Shown piece by piece: positions 31,772 to 43,319 of a stretch of DNA of 64,000 bases (its first letter is position 1; each line of letters opens with the position of its first letter). The notes below the pieces were generated by a model, which was not told the origin of the DNA, made no database searches, and saw only the letters and a program-made list of their open reading frames with translations. A program made the translations under genes and the position numbers. Source of the DNA: Triops longicaudatus (Eukaryota > Arthropoda > Branchiopoda > Notostraca > Triopsidae); assembly GCA_022885665.1 (NCBI GenBank), contig JAGQDJ010000077.1:1-64000 (forward strand). Direction: 5' to 3'.

Positions 31772-34700
31772 TTAATCTTTACTTCCCGAAGAACTAGACG
31801 CTTCTGCAATAAAAAAAATATAATAATAAGAAAGAAATAAAAATCTGGTGCGTTTTCATATAAAAACGTCGCCTATACCTGATCTACTCTTCTGCTGTGC
31901 CTCTAAATATATCTTCCGGCGTTTGGGGGGCATAGCAGCTAAGTACGCTGGGCTCAATGGCCCTTGTGGGGTTAGACGACGCTGTCGTCTGACATCTCTG
32001 CTTATAATTGGCACCCAGTTCTGTAAAAAGTTCATTAAATATTTTCTTTGAGGCAACGAACCGTGCTCACTGTATCAACTTGGGAAAATCAATAATAATA
32101 ATGATAATAATAATAATAAATAAATAATTATAATAAAAAAGAATCCAAAGTAAAATGAACTTGATAAAATAAATGAAATACATTTGTGAAGTTCGAAACA
32201 CAAAAGTTAGATCAGGACTTTTACCTCAGGAACAGCACGGTGCCAACTTTCGGATCCTAAAACGACATCCAAAGCTGGCTCCGCCTCTTCTTGCAAAGCT
32301 TCGGGAGTTTTTTCCCATGTCCGTCGACGCCGAACGCCTTCGGCTATACTCGCTCCAGCTTGTGCCTCGGGGGCTGCTGAAGCCTCAGTTGGCACCGAAG
32401 TTGCCACAGATGGCGCTTCGCTTGCAACATGATTAACTTCAGGCACTTCGTTATCCACTTCCATTTGATTATCTTCAGTTGCGCTAATTTGGCTCACCGT
32501 AGGAGCTTGACGGCGCTTTTCTAGCTCGTTTCGCCACAGTCGGCCATTTGCTACATTGAGGATTTCAGCTTCGAGTTCGCTGCGATTAGGGTGAGGCGGT
32601 ATCTGCCTTATGAAATTGCGCAGCTGCGTTAGCGAAGTACTCATGGTCCATTGCTGGACTGTTGGATGCAATCCTTCCAACAACCGACGCTAGACGAGCA
32701 AAACAAACGATTGTTATACAGAAATAACTAATAATGTCTAATATGATGGCTTCAAGGCATAATTTACCATATACACTGAGCTAATTCGTTCCAGTGATGC
32801 AATTCCATCTTGGAACATCATGAGGCACAAAGTGCATAAGTGCATGAGACTTTCCCGCACTAACGCCACTAGTAGATGGCCAAACTGAGGATTTTCACCC
32901 GGCGTGCCAATAAGCTCGAGGAGCGAACGGAGCCTCCTCTGTAAGCAATGTAATACTGTCGCTACGATATCCACATCTGGAAGTAACCGAGCCTCCCCCT
33001 TAAAGAAAAAAAAAAAAAAAATAATAATTAAAAATTAAAAATCAATAAATAAAAAATTGTAACTAAAGAATAAAAAATAAAAAAATTAAATAAATTGGAG
33101 TTCTTATTTTTTAAGAAAAAGTCAGCAATGTATGACGGCAAGCAAACTACGTACTTGTACAGCTTCCAGATGAGGCTGAATTTCAACCAAGAGGTTGTCC
33201 ACGCCTCGAATAATTTCAGGTTCAGTGAATCCTTCTGAGCCTAACATTCTAGTGCGCACAAACTCTTGCAAAATGCTGTGTAGAGGATTTAAAACATCGG
33301 CTCGCCCAAACATTAGCGCCACTAAATCGCCGAAGTTCAAATGTGATGAAACTGTCATGATTAGGTCGTAGAACACGGATTGGCCTTCTGTGAAGGAGAA
33401 ATCAGGCAACTGACGAATAAAATCTGCCACGGTTTGATTCGTAGGTTGGCCTGACAACAATCCTACCACTTCGTGACTTACTCCCTACAAGAAAATAAAA
33501 AAAGAAATACAAAATAAAAAAAGAACATAATAAACGAATATGAAGGATAATTACGCGAGTGAAATACGATTTTAAACACGAAATAGTACAACAAAGAGTC
33601 AACAATAGTTAAGTACGTTGCTGAAAATTAAGAAAACTGAGACTCATTTTAAGAAAATTCAGAAGTTACAAATACAATAAAAAATAATGCACAAATATAT
33701 TGACAAAGTAACAAAGATGTTCACTAGGTGACTAAATAATATTTCTTACTTGAACTAATTGAACAAAAGCTTCGTTAGACAAATTTCCAGCTCCTTCTTC
33801 TACCGAACCGCCCGTGCGTCGGAGCTGCTCCAAAAATTGTTCCATTAATCGCAAAGGCGGTTGAGAAGCCGAAGCTCCTGCTCCAGACGCAGTTGTAGGA
33901 GCCGCTGGAGGCGGGGCACTGCCGGGCCTGGGAGTTTCAGTGGGAGTAGCAGTGGGTGGTGCGCGAGAGAAAGAAACAGATGCAGCTCCAGCAGCACTCA
34001 ACGCTTCCAGTGCATTACCGCGACCTTGGCCGTTCAGGAGATGGCGTGAATGACAGGGCAAGAATCGATCGAACGCTTGAGCTCCGCCGGGATTGAGCGG
34101 GAACGCCCCCATAATTCCACCCATCACTGAAAAACAAACGAAATCGATATTTTATATTTTGCCCGTGCTTAGTATAAAGCGCTACAAAACAGCTTGAACA
34201 ATAAGTGACGAATAAATTTCATTCGACAATTTACTAGCATTACTACTGTACTTTTTACTTTATTATTATAGTTATTAGCTCACTCTTACAAACTACCTTA
34301 CTATCATTTTTGGGTTACTTTTTTATTCGTATGGGTTTAAGTTGCTAGTTATTCGTATAAATCTGGCTATAATTTTAATTTATACTGTACAAAAATTGCT
34401 TTAAATACTAGACATTAATTCCTAAAATGTTTAAATAATTAAATAAACTACGAGTCAAGGTCATACTAGGTCCTGGCTCAGCTTGTAGATTGGGTGCAGG
34501 TCCAGCTTCCATATGAATCATAGGTTGTCGAACTTCCATAACGATCATGGGACCACCAGTCCCGTTTCCCACTTGGATACTAAATGGCTGTGGACCTCGG
34601 CCTGCTGGCGGTGTTTCAGTTCCAGCTGTAGAAGTAGGCGGAGCTGCAGTTGTCGGCTGTGCAGGAGTGCTGGCAGGACGACTTGGAGTTGATTCTGCGG

Positions 34701-37084
34701 AACTTGGCTGACTCAGAGGTCCATGTGCATGTACATGTGGTCCAGAACTTGAAATCTACGAAAAAATAATAACAAATAATAATAAAAGCGTTATCGACAA
34801 AAAAAAATAAATAATAATAAAATAAAATAAAAATAAATAAATAATAAATATTCTGGGGCATTTTACGGTATTCCTCTCGAAAATCGGACACCCTCAACAT
34901 ACCTGTACTGGGATTCCTGCTTGAAGAATGCCGTACTGCATCAAGAAAGGGCGGGCTCGTACTTCTCGGGGTGGTGGCCGACTCCATTCGACCACCAAAT
35001 CCGACAACGCGTGCAACGCATGGGCTTGGTAGTGCATCGCTTCCGACACTTGTCGAAACAGATGTTGTACGTTGCGTAGTTCTTCACCGGGTGCCAAGAC
35101 AGGGTCATCTCTCAATAGCTGACGCAAACGCGTCACATGCGGGTTGATCTGCGTTTGAATGCGCTCCAAGTCTTCCAAAACGTCCGCAAAAACCACTACA
35201 CGAGGGTACCGCGCCCTAATACGTGATTCCAATCTATATATCAAACATTCATCTCGTCTAAATCTAAGATAATCGCAAAGTCTTACGTCGTGGCGTCGTC
35301 AGTGCCAGTTCTCGGAGCACTGGGCGTTGCCCGAGCGAATCGAGAGGGCGTACCGGGCAAACGGAAACCAAAGCTACCCCGAGGAGTTGATGGGCTTTCG
35401 GCAGGATTAGCATTTCTTCTTATAGCAAACGACACTGATCTCTGTGTCGCACCAGGCTCCGCCTCTTGACCGTTAGCAGGTCCGGGTGTTGGTACAGGTA
35501 TTGCGCTAAAACTCTGAGCCGCGGACATGGTAGCTGCGAAGGCCGCTTGTGCTGCAGCTTGTGACAATGCGCTGAAGTTTACTGTGAGGTCGGGAGTGTC
35601 GTCACTGCTTGCATTTTGATTAGTGTGCTGTGGTGGAGCAGGACCACTACCCGGAGCGGCACCAGTGCCAGGAGCAGGGCCACTTCCTGGAGCAACGCCT
35701 CCTAAAAACGCGGGGAAGTTGGGAATTTCGATAGTTGCTTCAACGCTGCTAATGCCAGCCGCTCCTCTGTCGAAAAATAAATAAATAAATAAAAAGCCAT
35801 ACATAAAAATCACAATGTAAAGAAGAGAATAAATGTAGAAAAATTGAGTGTTAGTTTGAAGTTTTGAAGATTAGGTTAATAAGGCGCGGAAATTTACATA
35901 GGAGGACCCCCTTCGACGCCCATAGTTTCAACGTTCAATTCCAAGTTGACTTCCGGTCCCGGAAGCGTTGTGATGCGGGAGAGAGATTGGCCAGCTCCTT
36001 CGAGCATTTGTCGAGCTACGTTCAAACGAACCAAAGCTGAAGAGGGCGGAGGAGGGAAGGAGGGACCAGGAGCTGTACGAGGTCCAGCTTGGCTTTGGTG
36101 GCTCGAACGCGAAGAAGTGGACGCAGAGGCTCCGGAACTGGTTGTCACGGGTGGAGCTTTCTGTACCAAATGGACGACTTTTCCATCCAAGTCTAGATAT
36201 ACCGTAAAAAGTTGAGTTACTAGACGGATAAGACTTGTTGCATAAAACTGCATTCAAACAAGTTAACAACGCGAAGTTAAATTTTTAAGAGTAAGAATTA
36301 CTCGTACTTAGGGTGAAATTAATACCAGTAAAGCTTTGATGTTATCAGCGACGATTTTAGGAGCTCCCGATTATGTTAACGGGCTCGGCAAAAATTTTTT
36401 AAGTTAATTATGAGACCGTTACGTTGACTCTAACATTAAAACGAGTATCTTCATTTACCTCGAGAAATTACAATTTCCTATACAATTGCAAATTAAAAAA
36501 ATATTGTCATTATCAATTATTGGAATTTTTAAACCATTTCTTATGTGTTAAACACTTGCATCTAATTTTACCAACAATTCCAGCCCCGAGCCATTGAGAA
36601 AATCGGAGTTCTACTGTAGCCTACGTACTGAATGATATTGCTGCAACCTTGAATTCTATCTCGAGCCCATGAACAATGAACTTATACATAAGTCCGAGAA
36701 TCCATGGACATTATTCTTCATTTCTTGAATAAAACAAAATAGATAAACCTCGTGGTGAAAGCAAATTCTCGTTAAAACCGCAATATCCGTAGGACGGAAA
36801 TACGTACTGTAATCTTTGATTTTCTTGTCATCTTGCAATACACGTCCGCAATAGATCAACCGCTGCGTTTCCGCTGTGATTCCAACCTTTTCGGCAGTTA
36901 GGTCTTTAAACTCGCGTACGGTTAACTATTTAAAAAATGTTTTCCGTTTTTAATTAGATACGGAAAAACAAAAATAAAATAAAAACTAATGTAAACAGAG
37001 ACAAAGATGGGCTATGCTCACCTCCTCGTCTACCGTAAAACTGTGATTCTGGGAATCCAAAGTTTTAATTGTTACATTAACCAT
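31772..37084 (-). CDS. BAG6: BAG6 (BAT3/Scythe) chaperone, lacking a visible C-terminal BAG-like domain
   Basis: Minus-strand exons: 37084-37022, 36925-36808, 36192-35898, 35766-35287, 35233-34903, 34755-34467, 34126-33750, 33484-33155, 32998-32768, 32689-32225, 32020-31879 and 31803-31772. They total 3153 nt (1050 aa), all in phase. Residues 1-75 form a ubiquitin-like domain (KTLDSQNHSFTVDEE, then RLIYCGRVLQDDKKIKDYN). Pro/Ala-rich linkers alternate with helical segments; LESRIRARYPRV...LSDLVVEW matches the conserved DUF3538-type region, and exons 8-10 match the conserved second half. Residues 994-1029 (NWVPII...YLAAMPPKRRK) match the nuclear-localisation and TRC35-binding region of vertebrate BAG6. 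BAG6 holds hydrophobic clients for tail-anchored insertion or degradation. The model ends 21 residues after KRRK, without the roughly 80 further residues seen in human. The last donor (GTATAG) is uncertain. Confidence 0.93.
32091..32130. repeat. AAT-rich microsatellite in a BAG6 intron
   Basis: Imperfect AAT/AATA repeats lie inside the intron between the last two large BAG6 exons. They are a low-complexity tract like those in several other BAG6 introns (33005-33120, 34790-34855). No coding role. Confidence 0.8.
36357..36616. mobile_element. Candidate pogo-like MITE in a BAG6 intron
   Basis: The right end, read on the minus strand from 36616, is CAGTAGAACTCCGATTTTCT followed by CAATGGCTCGG. 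The left end at about 36357 reads AGGAGCTCCCGATTATGTTA followed by ACGGGCTCGG. The two align as imperfect terminal inverted repeats of about 30 bp, and the CAGTAGAAC start resembles the element at 27257. The roughly 260-bp unit sits in BAG6 intron 36193-36807 and has no open frame of note. The left boundary is approximate. Confidence 0.5.
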
Positions 37085-37392
37085 TATAGAAGCTATTCTT
37101 CAATGCATAGATGCCCCTTTAATCCACTTCAGTAGCTAAGAAACTTTTTATTCGACGCGATTCTGCCCCAACACTGGTTCGAGAACGACCAAAATCTAAG
37201 GACGTGTACAGTAAGCTATCGCCACCTACAGAAAATGCGTTATGACTAGTATTGATAATAAACGGATTGCACGCCATCTATCAGTATACCTCAATACAAC
37301 AAGCTCAGCATCAACTTTTGGGCACATGGGCGATGCTACCTTGATCTGACACTGTCAACAAGAAAACCGCTAAATCAACTAATTTTGTAATA
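37085..37392. promoter_or_regulatory. Shared divergent promoter of BAG6 and PFDN6
   Basis: Only 308 bp separate the start codons of BAG6 (minus) and PFDN6 (plus). The interval must hold both 5' UTRs and both start sites unless either gene has a distant upstream exon. I saw no TATA box in a convincing position. Co-regulation of two protein-quality-control genes is an inference from the arrangement. Confidence 0.65.
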
Positions 37393-37910
37393 ATGGCTGA
37401 CGCAATCCAAAAAAAACTTCAGCAGGAACTTGAGAAGTACAAGACTACACAGAAAGGTGTGTCCATTACTTCATATATCTGTTACTAATATGCGTTTTAA
37501 TATTCAGAGTTTCAGAAAGTTATTGAAACCAGGAAGCAATTAGAAGCCCAGTTAACGGAAAATACTGCTGTGAAAGAAGAAATGGGACTATTGGAAGGCG
37601 GTGCTATTGTGTATAAATTAATAGGCCCCGTTTTGGTGAAACAAGATCTCGAAGAAGCACGTCAGAATGTTGCCAAACGCATGGAATATATCAGCGGGGA
37701 AATGTACGAGATATTGAAAACTCAATATTACTGTTACGTTATAAGTACGTGAAAGAGCTCATATGTTTTTGTCCTATTTATTCATTTAGTAAGCGACTGG
37801 AGAAGACCATCGATGACCTGAACGGCAAGCAAGATTCTCAACGAGAAAGCCTTACTAAACTTCAGCAACAGTTTCAACAGTTTCAAGTCAAAGCTGCGAT
37901 GAAAGCTTAA
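37393..37910 (+). CDS. PFDN6: Prefoldin subunit 6
   Basis: Plus-strand exons 37393-37456, 37508-37703 and 37790-37910 total 381 nt (126 aa; human has 129). Introns are 51 and 86 bp. The protein is a beta-type prefoldin subunit: an N-terminal helix (IQKKLQQELEKYKTTQKEFQ), the family signature RKQLEAQLTENTAVKEE, a central beta-hairpin region (GAIVYKLIGPVLVKQDLEEA) and a C-terminal helix rich in K, Q and E. The two helices would form the antiparallel coiled-coil tentacle. Prefoldin is a cytosolic heterohexamer that passes nascent actin and tubulin to the CCT chaperonin. The start is the first ATG after the short divergent spacer. An AATAAA lies at 38021-38026. Confidence 0.97.
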
Positions 37911-38020
37911 GTTGCAAGCCTAACGGGCTCCGTTACTTTAATTCCTTTAAAGTGGATTTATTTCGTTTGGCGCTGACACTCGATTGTATTGCTTATTCAG
38001 ATTTCGTTAAGTGACTAACT

Positions 38021-38026
38021 AATAAA
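38021..38026 (+). terminator. Polyadenylation signal of PFDN6
   Basis: AATAAA lies 111 bp after the PFDN6 stop codon and well before the NAT9 start, as expected for a compact 3' UTR. Confidence 0.6.
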
Positions 38027-38457
38027 ATAACATACTATATCTGGTGTTTCCTTTCATTTACTGTCATTCTTTGTCGGTTTTACGTTATTCGAATTAGTTT
38101 CGTGGTATAGTGTAGGTTAGCTACATTAAAGCGAACACTTTTAAGCAATTCGATAGGTGCTAACTCGAAACAAATCGATCGTTCCAGATTTTCATGCAAT
38201 TCAAAACCAAGCAATTTTTAACGTCAGGAATGTAATAAATAATAAAATGTAGGGTCATAAAATGGATGAAATTAGAAAATTTCGGTAGCATATAAAGTAA
38301 ATGCTACCGGTCTGCCGGTACCTTCAACTGCGTTAACTTTTGCATGTTTTAATGTTTCGTAGATGGCGTGCGGAAATGTTTTGAAATAAAATTCGGAATT
38401 TAATCCATGCACTACCTTGAAAGCCACACAAATTGCTCGTATATTCCGGTGCAAAAA

Positions 38458-39792
38458 ATGAGAATCAATAGCGAGCTATCTATTGTCGGCACAAAGGTTG
38501 TACTAGTACCGTACAGAAGTCATCACGTTCCCTTGTAAATATACATCTTCAGTAGTTTCGTACCTCATTGAAAGCATACTTATTCACAGTTTATTTTTCT
38601 CTTTTAAAATTGCTGTGTAAATTATTGCAATATAAACTAACGTGTAACGCTGCGATGGGAAAATCGCTTTCGTAGGTATCATACATGGATGAGCTCCCCA
38701 GAATTACAAGAATTAACAGCGTCCGAACCTTTGACTATAGAAGAGGAGTACGATATGCAGAAATCCTGGCTTGAAGACGAGTGCAGTAAGGTTCTTTCAA
38801 TGTAAGTTGGTTGTCACTGAAATCAATCTTTCATGTCTGTGTCTCTTCCGTAGAATGCACTTTCATCGTCCTGGATAAAGAACGTTACGAATCTACCGGC
38901 AGTGAAATGGGTACTCCATTAACGCACGCGGAAAACTGACACTATTTAAGCTTATGTCCATTGCAGAATCAATGATTGGTGACACCAACCTCTTCCTAGT
39001 GGATCTTGACGATAAGTCGAAAGCGGAAATCGAAATAATGATAGCGGAGCCCTGGGCAAGAGGCAATAAGCGCGGCTGGGAAGCAACATTACTCATGTTA
39101 AAATACGGTAATTACTAGAATCCGAACTTTTACCTAGGTAAATACATTTTTATTAAATATTATTAAACAATTCGCACACTGACCGTTGTCAAAGCACAGA
39201 AGAATTAATCAAAATGGTTATTCGTACTAATCACTCGTTACGCCCGCGGACAAAGTTCGATTTGAGAGAATTAAAAGCATTTTACCATGAACACGGTTTA
39301 CAAAAATATGTATTAACTTTAGGAATTAGCCTGGGTATCCGAAGTTACCAAGCCAAGATTGGTTTATCTAATACAACGAGTCTGGCAATGTTCCACAAGC
39401 TTCAATTTACAGAAGTGAGATTTATTTCCTTCTTTATTATTCTTTTTACCATTCTTTTAAATTTGTAAATCACACGTCAAGCTTGCTTATTGCACCGTGT
39501 TATGACACTTGAGACCTTGCAGTGCTTTTTTTTATCGCATAATGATCATGACCGAGAAAAAGGTTATTGTTACTGGTATTAAATGGTTCTTAAGAGCGTC
39601 GGAAAAACTGAATAGTTCATGACCCATCTTTTTAATGTCTACACATGAGCTTCGTGCTGTTTCATTCCATAGGTGTCTAGAAGTAACGTGTTCAACGAAG
39701 CAACACTGGAACGTGCCGTTGATCAAGCATGGATTGACTGGCTGGAGACAGAAACTTCGAGTTCACTTATAAAGCACCATCCTTTGCAGTAA
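38458..39792 (+). CDS. NAT9: N-acetyltransferase 9
   Basis: Plus-strand exons 38458-38534, 38676-38785, 38854-38910, 38967-39107, 39323-39414 and 39673-39792 total 597 nt (198 aa; human has 207). All junctions are GT-AG and in phase. The N-terminus MRINSELSIVGTKVVLVPYR matches the family start. It is followed by YHTWMSSPELQELTASEPLT, then KCTFIVLD, GDTNLFLVDLDD and IMIAEP, and YQAKIGLSNTTSLAMFHKLQ near the end. This is a GNAT-fold protein; in Drosophila it stabilises microtubules and opposes JNK signalling. The acetyl-CoA loop reads ARGNKRGWEA, whereas human has RGKGLGTEA, so the middle glycine is a lysine here. An AATAAA follows at 39909-39914. NAT9 is convergent with ADAP1, 445 bp apart. 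Confidence 0.96.
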
Positions 39793-39908
39793 TAGTATAC
39801 AAGACTTAAGTACTCCACTGAGAACTTGTTCACCGCATAAAAAAGCTGCCGATGCGTTTCTTTGATAGTCGGATTCCAACTAAGAGACAAAAATTTTCAA
39901 TATTTTTT

Positions 39909-39914
39909 AATAAA
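39909..39914 (+). terminator. Candidate polyadenylation signal of NAT9
   Basis: AATAAA occurs 117 bp after the NAT9 stop codon, in the interval between the convergent NAT9 and ADAP1 genes. The 39793-40237 interval otherwise shows nothing beyond UTR-like sequence. Confidence 0.55.
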
Positions 39915-40237
39915 TCTCCCTTGCATGCTTTTGCTACCAAAGTTTTACCGTTGCTATTTGTAATTTTTCTCTTAAAACCTTAACCCACTCCGATTTACCC
40001 ATGCTGTGCAAAATTGCTTCATGAACTACAGTGTATTCATGCCATGCAACGTGCATAACTACTATAGAAAAGAATGAAAGAAGTATTGACGAGACACTTA
40101 AAAAGATCGAAACATCACGGAATGGATAGTAATGGAAGGCATGTTCATGTTTAGTAAACCGTCGGCAAACCAATGAAATCACCAAAAAGCATTCCCCTAG
40201 TCCAACTGATTATTTTGTAGCTTGCAATCATGCGGGA

Positions 40238-42128
40238 TTAAAAGAACAAGCCACTCTTTCTAACCCGAATTTTGGACCTACTGATGACTTCTTGAGGAGT
40301 AACTGGACGATCGATGACGCTTTGAATGACTCGTATCCAATCTTCTCTATCCTCCGATTTCTCAGCAGACAAAACGTAAGATCTTGTAGGGGTCTTTAAC
40401 GTGAAGGAGCAGCCTTGGTTCTTGTAGCCTGTGGGTGTTCCACTGTACACTTCGTAACCTTCGCTGCGGTGGCCCAAGAAAATCTCTCCTTTTGGTGAAG
40501 GGCACTAAACAAGGAAACAATTCTTGAAAAAGTTGTGTCCCGTTATTAAGCGCAACGTTACCATAGGGGTTTCATGGTACATAAACTTGCGTTCGTCCAG
40601 GGTGAACCAACGCTTTTTGTACGAGTCACTGGTGCGAGGACCGGTTTTGCATAAAAATCCTTCTTTTAAGAAATCTTTGGTCAAGTTCTGTGCTACCTGC
40701 GCGAATAAAAAAAAAATAAAAAAATCATAAAGAGCCTCTTGAATTTCGTATAAATTCAAGAACATTTACTTCAGCTTGGGATAAATGTGGGTAAGCCACC
40801 CATAACTGGTTCAGTTTGGCGGAACGTATTGCGAAATACCATTTCATAATTTCTTGGGAATCGGTATGATAGACAAAAATGTGTCTGGTGTACCCGTTCT
40901 GTAAAAAGGTAAGTTGCAGCGATGTCTGGATGCCTATTTTTAAAGGTGCGACTGAAACGTTCATTTCACAGATATCGATTATTGCTTTAGGGTCTTTCTT
41001 CTGGAAAATTGAGAAGTTTTCACCATTATTTCAATTATTTAATTTGTTCTTTCTGATATTACGTCTTTGACGAAATAACGCAAGGTACCGCCTGATAAAA
41101 CAAACCGTCTTTGTTTGCACACGTCATCTCGCTTGCCACGCTTCATGAGGTAACCTTCCATCTGACCAGAGGTATAAATTTGTTTTTCCGGGTATATAAA
41201 CTCCTCTCGCTCATATTTCGCTCGTATCCACTGCTCCCGAAGGATCCTGGAACATGCAAAAATTAATTATTCGCTCTCTGAAGACATTTTGCACTTAAGA
41301 CTATACAATTTCTTTTCATATACTTTTATTTTAGTAAAGTTTTTAGCATCTCAGTGAAATCGAATCATTTTATCAAGTAGTTGAAAGGCTTTTTTAAAGT
41401 ATCTCTCCTTTCACAAGCTTTTTCGAGAAAGATGAAAAATTGATTGAACTTTTTTTTTTTTTTTAACTTGAGATCTTCTATTAATAATCTACTTTTAATA
41501 AACGTGCTGAAGTTCATTTGCAAGTACTTTCAATAAACAATGTAGAAAAACTCTTGGAAATTTATTAAAAAAGGCATTATTACGTTCCTTGTTAACTGAT
41601 AAAACTATATACTATCTTTGCACTTAAATTACTGTATTGGCGAGTTTGCTTTTTTCCATAACAAATATTTTTTTTATTGTCATTGAAAATTCAGATTTCC
41701 TTTTCGAGCCTTATAAAATCGGAGACCGCATAGAACAGGATTCTTAAGTCATTTACTAATGTACGTACTGTGGATCGGATTCTTCAGGTTTTCTGTAACA
41801 AGGCGGTACTCGTTCTTCGTATTTCCGTTTAGCTACAATATTGCCCACTTCCTCCATACGCTTGACTTGTGAGTCATCCCATTTGTCCAACTTCAAATGC
41901 TTGACTTTGGAAACATGTACACCCAATCCTCGGTGTACACCTGCACAATCTTTGCAGATAAATACGCCAATATTGTACGATGCATATTCAACATCTAAGA
42001 GCATACTATATTAGAGTTTCCAGTACAGTAATAGCGACATATTTACTTTTGCTTCCACAGTCAGCGCAAATGTTATTTCCCGTTTTTTTTAACAGTTCCA
42101 AAACATAGCGATTATTAACTTCTGTCAT
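40238..42128 (-). CDS. ADAP1: ArfGAP with dual PH domains (centaurin-alpha)
   Basis: Minus-strand exons 42128-42047, 41994-41769, 41246-41063, 41000-40770, 40696-40562 and 40504-40238 total 1125 nt (374 aa). This is the same length as human ADAP1 as I recall it. The ArfGAP domain occupies residues 1 to about 120, with the zinc finger at Cys21/24/41/44 and the catalytic arginine at R49 in CAGVHRGLGVHVSKVKHL. The linker ILREQWIRAKYEREEFIYPE is diagnostic of the family. The first PH domain starts at SGQMEGYLMKRGKR and includes IFVYHTDSQEIMKWYFAIRS. The second PH domain starts at LKEGFLCKTGPR, includes KKRWFTLDERKFMY, and ends near RVIQSVIDRPVTPQE. Family members bind PIP3/IP4 and stimulate GTP hydrolysis by Arf6 at the plasma membrane. 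The start ATG matches the family N-terminus (VLELLKKTGNNICADCG), although the frame stays open for some codons upstream. Confidence 0.96.
41247..41768. other. ADAP1 intron, 522 bp
   Basis: AT-rich intron with a T-rich run near 41451-41464. I see no repeat, RNA or nested gene. Confidence 0.6.
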
Positions 42129-43319
42129 AACGCTAGCTTTGTGAATGAAACACTCCACTAATCCAGGAAGTAAACAGTTCAAAGTACCAGCACGGCCCAC
42201 ACGACACTCATCAGGTATACACTAACTTCAATAAAAATATTTACGACCACCCGCAGAGTGTTTGGTTACAACTTCTGCTCTCCTAAGGCTGAGTTGTCAA
42301 CCAAGATTGCAGGCGGGGAGTTTTGGGCGTCGCTCCCTGCAGCCTGGGAGGTAAAATCCCCAAGAAGATGCCTTGCCTTCTGGTTAAGTTACCAAATGAC
42401 AGTAGCGCCACTATACGGTAGACTAGCCTTACGCTGAACGCTCCACTTTCAAATGAGACAGCCAACGAGGTCGACGGCTCTGGCTAAGCCGGAGCAACCT
42501 CAGTCCGCCCGGCCATGGCTTCGGACTGCATCTGTTGCCGAAATCTCACTTTATCGGAGCGTTCATTTTTCTCCTTTTATAGAATTTTCTATTTTCCTTA
42601 ACATGTTTCACCGCAATACCAATAAGAGAATTAATTCATTAAGAGAGTTAATATCTTATTAACTTAGTTTATCTTTAATATAAGCGTTGTTTTCTTACAC
42701 AGCCAAGAAAGCTTCATGAACCTTTGTTTCTTAGGTCGTTACAACAAAAGTGTATAACGCTACAGCAAAAAAAGAAAAACATCGCCAACTTCTTACAGCC
42801 CCATAAAAATTACACTCATTAAACGCGATCTGAACAAAAGAAGGGTTTTCACGAAGTACACAGCCTATCTTCAATTCCATTGGAAGCTTTTCTTATTAAT
42901 TTCCAATTTTTCACTCCCACCGTCCTGCCAACCCATAATTTCCATTATGCTTATTTTTATACAAGTTTTTGGATACCACCCCCGAAAACAAGGAGTATAC
43001 CAATAAAGAAGGAATGTGCAACTATACTGAACGCCTTTTGTCACAAGCGGTGCACGAACAATGGCAGGGACAATGAAGGCAAAATACCGCGCGAGCAAAA
43101 AAATTATTACACGTGACTTTATGGCAAATTTTCCCCCAAACAAAACTGTTCATATCCTACATTTAATAGTTCCATGTTCATTATGATTTTCAACAACAGC
43201 TACAAAAACGCCTACGAGTAGTGATAGTCAAAAACTTCCCCCCATCTTATCGAAAAAAAGGAAAGATTTGACTTCCTTAACATGAGTAGAGAACTGCAGC
43301 GTTTCGCTTCATAAATCTT
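42129..43319. other. ADAP1 upstream region and Numb 3' flank
   Basis: There is no supported exon here. A locally GC-richer patch at about 42280-42560 stands out from its AT-rich surroundings and sits 150-430 bp upstream of the ADAP1 start codon, so it may be the ADAP1 promoter and first untranslated exon. The remainder is probably Numb 3' UTR and spacer. Confidence 0.4.

Noticed and set aside
34455..34463. TCAAGGTCA, an exact extended nuclear-receptor half-site
   Set aside because: It overlaps the intron side of the splice donor of a BAG6 exon. One 9-mer match in 64 kb is expected by chance.
39934..40185. 83-codon minus-strand frame downstream of ADAP1
   Set aside because: It lies in the shared 3' region of NAT9 and ADAP1, after the ADAP1 stop, and has no homology. 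It is probably UTR.
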